Source: Planctomycetaceae bacterium | GTDB lineage: Bacteria; Planctomycetota; Planctomycetia; Planctomycetales; Planctomycetaceae | Assembly (NCBI GenBank): GCA_016765335.1 | Contig: JAESQE010000596.1 | Coordinates: 1 to 7,057 of the forward strand | Length of the DNA stretch: 7,057 bases | Reading direction: 5' to 3' | Shown: positions 1 through 4,186 of the stretch, in pieces | Layout of the letters: each line of letters begins with the position of its first letter | Position numbering within the stretch: the first letter of the stretch is position 1 | Made by a program: the position numbers and the translations under genes | The notes under the pieces: model-generated | Databases searched by the model: none | Seen by the model: only the letters and a program-made list of their open reading frames with translations | Told to the model about the DNA's origin: nothing

Positions 1-494
1 AGCTGTTGTTATTGCAGAAAGCCAAGGAAGAGGGCTTGGATAAGAATTTGCCTGAAGAGAGTGATATCCCCTCAGAAGGTGGTCGAGCCGCTGAAAAACT
101 CATCTTTGATGAATACACAGCCAATGCTTCAGACGACTTGAAACGGGCCACCGACTTGGCGAGAAAAATGGTTTCTCACTGGGGAATGAGTGAGACAATT
201 GGCCCAGCTGCATTTCGACATGCTGAAGATGATCCATTTCTGGGCAAAGAAATTCAAGAAATGCGGACTTACAGCGATGTGACCGCGCATTTGGTTGATC
301 AGGAAATTCAGCGAGTATTATTCGCAGCAGCTGATCGGGCGACAGCTCTTTTGATTGAGCACCGCGAGAAGCTAGACCGCGTTTCGTTGGAATTGGTCAA
401 TAATGAAATTCTTGACAACGACGAACTCGCGGAAATATTTGGAATTCGTGTCAAACCTGATGATCATGAAAATAAGAAAGAGGAAGAGTCGTAA
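1..494 (+). CDS. ftsH: FtsH-like ATP-dependent zinc metalloprotease, C-terminal part (5' truncated by window edge)
   Basis: FtsH is a membrane-bound AAA+ protease that degrades misfolded membrane proteins and some soluble regulators. Only the end of its M41 peptidase domain is visible. Numbering from the TTG at position 6, the matching segment starts at [13 protein letters not shown] (residues 25-37). The run ASDDLKRAT (41-49) follows; its second Asp (D44) matches the third zinc ligand of the family. Next come [19 protein letters not shown] and a helical tail ending in a charged stretch ([13 protein letters not shown]). The AAA module and the HEXXH zinc motif would lie upstream, outside the window, so the TTG at 6 is not a real start; the frame is open to base 3. 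Residues before GGRAAE do not resemble the normal family sequence: the usual helix between LPEE and GGR seems to be missing. The stop is TAA at 492-494. The family call is firm, but whether the gene is a working FtsH or a divergent paralogue is open. Confidence 0.85.
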   Translation, partial: LLLLQKAKEEGLDKNLPEESDIPSEGGRAAEKLIFDEYTANASDDLKRATDLARKMVSHWGMSETIGPAAFRHAEDDPFLGKEIQEMRTYSDVTAHLVDQEIQRVLFAAADRATALLIEHREKLDRVSLELVNNEILDNDELAEIFGIRVKPDDHENKKEEES

Positions 495-525
495 AGCTCT
501 TCAATATGTTGTTTTTGAGAGACTC
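486..525 (+). terminator. imperfect hairpin across the ftsH stop codon
   Basis: Bases 486-489 (gagt) can pair with 522-525 (actc). Bases 497-500 (ctct) can pair with 518-521 (agag), and 502-504 (caa) with 515-517 (ttg). The two outer arms are separated by a bulge containing the stop codon. There is no T-run after the stem, so this is a weak candidate for termination or 3'-end protection and may be chance. Confidence 0.2.
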
Positions 526-533
526 AATCGTCG

Positions 534-564
534 TTGATATTGTGGCGATGTCTTCAGAAATAAT
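534..564 (+). promoter_or_regulatory. possible sigma-70-like promoter for the helicase gene
   Basis: TTGATA at 534-539 is a good -35 hexamer. AATAAT at 559-564 matches five of six -10 bases, but the 19-base spacer is longer than ideal. The surrounding AT-rich run (559-572) would melt easily. It would give a leader of about 30 bases before the TTG start. The call rests on motif matching only; read-through from ftsH is the alternative. Confidence 0.25.
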
Positions 565-592
565 TAATAATACACACTGTAAAAAGAAAAAC

Positions 593-605
593 GGAGTTAC
601 GTTTG
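593..605 (+). promoter_or_regulatory. Shine-Dalgarno and TTG start of the helicase
   Basis: GGAG at 593-596 is followed by a 6-base spacer and TTG at 603-605. No in-frame ATG or GTG lies between the upstream in-frame TAA (561-563) and the start of the conserved Q-motif region, so this ribosome site decides the unusual TTG start. Confidence 0.6.
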
Positions 606-1733
606 TTTGATTCAACTAAAATAACTTTTGCCGATTTAGGCCTAAGTGAAGAATGTGTCGCTCATTTAGCCGAGATTGGTTACGAGCACCCCAGTCCGAT
701 TCAGGAGAAGTTTTTGCCCCCGGCATTAAAAGGGACAGATTGTCTTGGTCAATCTCAAACCGGGACGGGGAAAACAGCTGCGTTCATGCTTCCGATTCTG
801 GAAAAAATCGGCGACTCCGAACAAGATCCCCAAGGCCTTGTTTTGTGTCCAACTCGCGAATTGTCTGAACAGGTTGCACAAGAAGCAAAAAAGATCTGTC
901 ATTTTAAGGATATTGAAATTGCGGTTGTTGTTGGTGGACGTCCAATACGAAATCAGGTTCAGCATTTAGAGCGGGGCGTTGATATTGTTGTCGGGACTCC
1001 TGGTCGGATTATTGATTTGCATAAAAGAAGAAATCTCTCTTTCGATAACCTGAAAACGGTCGTGCTTGATGAAGCAGATCGAATGCTTGATATCGGATTT
1101 CGACCCGATATGGAATACATTCTCAAACGCTGCCCTAAAAAGAGACAGACTTTATTGCTCTCTGCGACAATCCCTGAAGAGATCAGCAGAATTGCTCGTC
1201 AGTTTATGGATTCGCCTCAGCACATTGACGTCTCTGCTGAAAATGTCGTAACGCAAACAGTCGATCAGTTTTATTGCACAGTAGACGAACATAAAAAATT
1301 CGCTCTTCTGGTTAAGCTTCTGTCCAAGGAAAAACCTAAACAGGTGATTGTCTTTTGTCGAACGAAGCGGAAAGCCGATCAGATTTACAATCGGTTATCG
1401 ACACGTCTTCCCAGCGTGGCTGCTTTACATGGCGATTTGCCGCAGACTAAGCGTGACCGGGTGATGAAAAACTTCCGAGAAGGTCATGTTCGATTACTTG
1501 TCGCAACTGATATTGTCGGGCGAGGAATCGATGTTGGAGGAATTTCTCACATCATCAACTTTGATATCCCAGAACACTCCGACGATTATGTTCATCGCAT
1601 TGGACGGGCAGGGCGTCTTTCTTCGGAGTTCCTGGGTAAAGCGTTTACCTTGGTGACTAAAGAGCAAGGCCCTGAGTTGACGCGAATTGAAATGTTGGTC
1701 AATCGAATGATTCCAGAATATCAAGTCGACTGA
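603..1733 (+). CDS. DEAD-box ATP-dependent RNA helicase, minimal core
   Basis: This enzyme uses ATP to unwind or remodel short RNA duplexes and RNA-protein complexes in the cytoplasm. All core motifs are intact and in order over 376 residues: Q motif with F9 and Q34 (PSPIQ); motif I SQTGTGKT (51-58); Ia PTRELSEQ (83-90); GG at 111-112; Ib TPGR (132-135); II DEAD (156-159); III SAT (187-189); [10 protein letters not shown] (248-255); [11 protein letters not shown] (301-310); and [10 protein letters not shown] (331-338). The protein stops about 40 residues after motif VI. It therefore lacks the basic or RNA-binding C-terminal extensions of longer bacterial members such as DeaD/CsdA, DbpA or RhlE, and substrate choice cannot be read from it. 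Small deviations are SQTGTGKT for the common AQTGTGKT, GRGID for ARGLD, and Ala for Thr in motif VI. The start is TTG at 603, supported by GGAG at 593. It lies 108 bases behind ftsH on the same strand and is convergent with the Nudix gene. A specific symbol is not justified. Confidence 0.95.
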   Translation: MFDSTKITFADLGLSEECVAHLAEIGYEHPSPIQEKFLPPALKGTDCLGQSQTGTGKTAAFMLPILEKIGDSEQDPQGLVLCPTRELSEQVAQEAKKICHFKDIEIAVVVGGRPIRNQVQHLERGVDIVVGTPGRIIDLHKRRNLSFDNLKTVVLDEADRMLDIGFRPDMEYILKRCPKKRQTLLLSATIPEEISRIARQFMDSPQHIDVSAENVVTQTVDQFYCTVDEHKKFALLVKLLSKEKPKQVIVFCRTKRKADQIYNRLSTRLPSVAALHGDLPQTKRDRVMKNFREGHVRLLVATDIVGRGIDVGGISHIINFDIPEHSDDYVHRIGRAGRLSSEFLGKAFTLVTKEQGPELTRIEMLVNRMIPEYQVD

Positions 1734-1740
1734 ACGCCGT

Positions 1741-1794
1741 GAGGCATCCCGTGTTGCCTTGGAGATCCCCTTTGCAAGTGATTCGCTAGAGGGG
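1741..1794. terminator. tandem hairpins between convergent helicase and Nudix genes
   Basis: The first hairpin pairs aggca (1742-1746) with tgcct (1755-1759) around an 8-base loop. The second pairs cccctttg (1767-1774) with tagagggg (1787-1794), eight pairs including two G-T, around a 12-base loop. The second overlaps the Nudix stop codon (TAG on the minus strand, 1786-1788). Neither is followed by a long T-run. Their position in a 52-base convergent gap suggests two-way termination, but this is inferred. Confidence 0.35.
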
Positions 1795-2340
1795 TTTCTG
1801 TGAAACCGTTTCGATGTCTTCCGTGGGTACGCTAAAAGCAGGGAAACTTTTTAGTGCCCGTGATTGGTCGTATTGCTGCAATGCCCAGCGATTCGAAATA
1901 AAAGCGAGATCTTGCCAAGGGATATCTTTCCAGTCATAAAGACGAACCTGCTGACTTTCGATTCCCGGAGAGAAATTCGCATCCAGTAGCTCAGCTCGAT
2001 AAATCAAATGAACTTGATTGGCTCGTGGGATCGAATAGACAGCCAGCAGGGCGTCGGTTTTGATTTTTGCATGAGCCTCTTCCCAAGCTTCGCGGGTCGC
2101 TCCCTGGTCAGCTGTTTCGCCTAACTCCATAAAACCAGCAGGGATGGTCCAGTATCCGATGCGTGGTTCGATGGCACGTTTGCAAAGTAGGATTTTATCC
2201 TCCATCGCGACAACTGCCCCCACAATGATTTTTGGGTTCTCGTAATGAACCCACCCGCAACCTGTGCAGACAAGTCGTTCGCGATCATCTCCCGGGGGGA
2301 TTTTGTTGCAGAAGCATTCTGGAGGATTAAGATGGGACAT
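1786..2340 (-). CDS. Nudix hydrolase with N-terminal zinc-ribbon-like segment
   Basis: Nudix enzymes hydrolyse nucleoside diphosphates linked to another group, using a divalent metal held by the Nudix-box glutamates. The box lies at residues 69-93: G69, E75, R83, E84, E87 and E88 fit GX5EX7REUXEEXGU, except that the last glycine is replaced by H90. The run [20 protein letters not shown] closely resembles the zinc-ribbon Nudix group that includes plant NUDX23-type FAD pyrophosphatases, so FAD, ADP-ribose or a related dinucleotide is a reasonable but unproven substrate. The N-terminus has C9, C11, C25 and C28 followed by HYENPK (32-37), the usual bridge from ribbon to fold. The first cysteine pair is C-x-C rather than C-x2-C and the loop behind it is short, so zinc binding is uncertain. 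No signal peptide is seen, which fits a cytoplasmic enzyme. The ATG (2338-2340) has no clear Shine-Dalgarno. Length is 184 residues. Confidence 0.9.
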   Translation of the reverse strand: MSHLNPPECFCNKIPPGDDRERLVCTGCGWVHYENPKIIVGAVVAMEDKILLCKRAIEPRIGYWTIPAGFMELGETADQGATREAWEEAHAKIKTDALLAVYSIPRANQVHLIYRAELLDANFSPGIESQQVRLYDWKDIPWQDLAFISNRWALQQYDQSRALKSFPAFSVPTEDIETVSQKPL

Positions 2341-2451
2341 GCTGTTGTGCCTGTTGTTATGTCAGGTGAATAGATTTCTTTTGGAAGAGCAACAAGTATT
2401 TCTTTCAGAACCAATAGGTCCAGATATTACGGTTCTGTTCAGTTCTTTTTC

Positions 2452-2481
2452 ACTATAATAGCTGAGGGGAAAAAGCATCAA
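2452..2481 (-). promoter_or_regulatory. sigma-70-like promoter for the Nudix gene
   Basis: Read on the minus strand, TTGATG (2481-2476) is followed by an 18-base spacer and TATAGT (2457-2452). These match the -35 and -10 consensus in four and five of six bases. Transcription would start near 2445, giving a leader of about 105 bases before the Nudix ATG. Planctomycete promoters are poorly catalogued, so this rests on the general bacterial consensus. Confidence 0.4.
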
Positions 2482-2602
2482 TAGAGAAGAGTCTGACTAA
2501 TCCGTAGCAAGTTTCGGAAAACCGTCCTCCTGGAATTCTTAGAACTGGCTACTCATTTCTTGTTGGTATAGTCTCGACCAAAGATCCGTTTCTGTATAAC
2601 TC

Positions 2603-2728
2603 TTTAGGGAACCTCTCTTATTTGAATTCCAGAGGTTCCCGAATACAGTTTGGTGATAAAGAACAGTTTTAAAACCCTCTAACTCCCCCTTCGTAAGGGG
2701 GAGAACCAATTGTTTGAGGTTCCCTTTA
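2603..2728. mobile_element. MITE-like inverted-repeat element with possible target duplication
   Basis: The sequence gggaacctc at 2607-2615 is repeated exactly, in inverted form, as gaggttccc at 2716-2724, bounding 118 bases. The four bases just outside each end are identical and in direct orientation: TTTA at 2603-2606 and at 2725-2728. This is what a transposition target duplication would leave. A third copy, agaggttccc at 2631-2640, pairs over ten bases with the left end (2607-2616) around a 14-base loop. Inside also lie the palindrome gttttaaaac (2666-2675) and a 9-base-pair hairpin (2683-2703). There is no coding capacity, so any movement would need a transposase supplied from elsewhere. 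The repeats are seen directly; the mobile nature is inferred. A plain structured leader of the kinase mRNA is the main alternative. Confidence 0.4.
2683..2703. repeat. perfect 9-base-pair G/C-rich hairpin, REP-like
   Basis: The arm ctccccctt (2683-2691) and its exact complement aagggggag (2695-2703) flank the three-base loop cgt. The stem is too regular to be casual. No T-run follows on the plus strand, but the minus-strand reading runs into AT-rich sequence. Short hairpins of this C5/G5 type often occur as dispersed intergenic repeats in bacteria; whether this one is repeated cannot be judged from one copy. Confidence 0.5.
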
Positions 2729-2779
2729 GTGATCTGGAATCAATTGTAACGATTATTCTTGATGATTTGAGACTGCACT

Positions 2780-4084
2780 ATGAAAAGTATTTGGGTTTGG
2801 CCATTTGAGCTCAAAGAAAAAATTGGCGAGGGAGGCATGGGGCTTGTTTACAAAGCTCGTTATGTGAAGGACGACCGTCTATTTGCAGTCAAGCTCATTC
2901 CAGCTGATAGTAATAACAAAACTCTCATTGCGAGATTTGAACTTGAAATTGCAACTCTCAAAGAATTGCGACATCCAAATATTGTTCGTTCTTTTGGAGG
3001 CGTGTGCGAAGATAAGCAGCGGTTTTACGCAATGGAACTGGTCGAAGGCGGGACATTGTGGGACAAAATCCAGAGCCATGGACAGCTACCCTGGATGAAG
3101 GTTGTGGAATGGGGACGGCAAATGTGCGCAGGCCTGGCTTATGCGCATGATAAGCAAGTGGTTCACCGCGATGTGAAACCTAATAATTTTCTATTGACTA
3201 AAGCGGGGCAAGTTAAACTCAGCGACTTTGGTTTGGTCAGCGTGATGTCTGAAGCAAAACTGACAGCTGACGGCAGAACTCTGGGGACCGTTCAGTACAT
3301 GTCGCCTGAGCAGATACGTGGCAAGCCAAAGTTAACTCATCGAAGCGATATTTATTCTCTGGGCTGTGTGTTTTACGAAATGTTGACCGGTCATTCGCCT
3401 TTCGAGGGAGACAATCCCGCTGTGATCCTTCAGGCACATCTTAAAAAAACTCCAGCATCGATCTGTGCAGTTAATCGTGATTGTCCCGTTGTGCTCGAAC
3501 AGCTGGTTTTCGACATGCTGGCCAAAGATCCTGAAGACCGTCCGGCAACTGCAACAATCGTTTCAGAGAGACTTTTACAACTGAAAGAATCTCCGCGGCT
3601 GGTTGAATCTTCTTCATCACAAATTAAAATGAAGAAAAAACAGCTGCCTCCACAGAGTCATAAAAGTTCGTTGTATTCGAACGTTGAGAAAAGTCTTCGA
3701 TGGGCTTGGGGTTCCTTAACCGCTGTTCTGTTTATCCTGGCAGTTATTTGGGCTTTGACTCTGTTTAAACCAGATCCCGGAGTTGAATTGTGGATTGCTA
3801 TCGCTCGTCATCATCAGGAAGAAATTGTTCAAGTTGCAGCCGTGCGGTCACTGGGGGAATTGGCAGGTCGTCAGGATAGCTTGCTGGATGAATTGATGGA
3901 CATTGCGGAATCCACAGAGACTAAACCACAAGTGGCTGTTGCGGCTTTGGAAATGATTGCCTTTCATCATCAATCTGCAAACCGATTCCGTTCACGTATC
4001 ACAAAAATCAGCAAAAATCACCCATCAACGGCGGTACGCCAGCAGGCCATGACCACCTTCAATGCGTTGAAGGCATCAGAGTGA
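2780..4084 (+). CDS. membrane-anchored Hanks-type Ser/Thr protein kinase with C-terminal HEAT-like region
   Basis: It transfers phosphate from ATP to Ser/Thr of target proteins. The kinase domain starts almost at the N-terminus. It shows the glycine loop GEGGMGLVYKA (16-26), AVK with K38, E56 in helix C, HRDVKPNN (129-136) with catalytic D131 and N136, DFG (149-151), the SPE version of the APE motif (175-177), DIYSLG (190-195) and R254. All catalytic residues are present, so it should be active. A basic, Ser/Gln-rich linker (about 270-305) leads to one hydrophobic segment (about 307-329). The last 100 or so residues contain repeated helical units such as VQVAAVRSLGELAG, QVAVAALEMIA and TAVRQQAMTTFNAL. 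They look like HEAT/PBS-lyase repeats and should lie on the far side of the membrane. The ATG at 2780 is the only possible start, because an in-frame TGA lies at 2768-2770; the ribosome site is weak (gag, 2769-2771). The kinase stands alone, with no phosphatase or substrate gene beside it. Confidence 0.93.
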   Translation: MKSIWVWPFELKEKIGEGGMGLVYKARYVKDDRLFAVKLIPADSNNKTLIARFELEIATLKELRHPNIVRSFGGVCEDKQRFYAMELVEGGTLWDKIQSHGQLPWMKVVEWGRQMCAGLAYAHDKQVVHRDVKPNNFLLTKAGQVKLSDFGLVSVMSEAKLTADGRTLGTVQYMSPEQIRGKPKLTHRSDIYSLGCVFYEMLTGHSPFEGDNPAVILQAHLKKTPASICAVNRDCPVVLEQLVFDMLAKDPEDRPATATIVSERLLQLKESPRLVESSSSQIKMKKKQLPPQSHKSSLYSNVEKSLRWAWGSLTAVLFILAVIWALTLFKPDPGVELWIAIARHHQEEIVQVAAVRSLGELAGRQDSLLDELMDIAESTETKPQVAVAALEMIAFHHQSANRFRSRITKISKNHPSTAVRQQAMTTFNALKASE

Positions 4085-4117
4085 TTGGTAAGTGATGAGA
4101 ACTCAAAAATCCATCCT

Positions 4118-4169
4118 CGGGTGCCTACGGCACTCACACGACCCTGAACGGGATCGTATGATTTACCCG
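4118..4169. terminator. hairpin cluster between convergent kinase and PSD1 genes
   Basis: A seven-pair stem, gggtgcc (4119-4125) with ggcactc (4129-4135, one G-T pair), closes on the triloop tac. Next to it, acg and ccc (4137-4143) can pair with ggg and cgt (4150-4157) around tgaac, with a small bulge. An outer pair cgggt (4118-4122) and acccg (4165-4169) competes with the first stem. On the minus strand a T-run (complement of 4105-4109) follows about 10 bases beyond the first stem, favouring termination of the PSD1 transcript. The gap also ends in the palindrome gatcgcgatc (4177-4186). Confidence 0.4.
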
Positions 4170-4186
4170 GTTACAGGATCGCGATC

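Larger units (their letters stand above)
2341..2779. other. 439-base gene-free region between divergent Nudix and kinase genes
   Basis: No convincing reading frame is present. The left half carries promoter-like signals for the Nudix gene. The right half carries an inverted-repeat element (2607-2724) and a strong short hairpin (2683-2703). A further 9-base inverted pair, ctggaattc at 2530-2538 and gaattccag at 2624-2632, links the two halves; its purpose is unknown. The last 50 bases before the kinase ATG show no clear -35/-10 pair. A consensus TATAAT on the plus strand (2454-2459) lacks a matching -35. Confidence 0.7.

Noticed and set aside
2..43. A second frame at the left edge reads [13 protein letters not shown], faintly like the residues after an FtsH HEAGH motif.
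   Set aside because: It is only 13 residues before a stop, and the distance to GGRAAE would be far too short. Nothing upstream is visible to support a frameshift.
2121..2458. Open frames overlapping the 5' end of the Nudix gene on both strands.
   Set aside because: They lack recognisable domains, lie across the conserved Nudix coding sequence or its upstream region, and have no ribosome site worth noting.
2454..2459. Perfect TATAAT on the plus strand, possibly a kinase promoter.
   Set aside because: No acceptable -35 hexamer lies 16-18 bases upstream, and the leader would exceed 300 bases. The overlapping minus-strand promoter is better supported.
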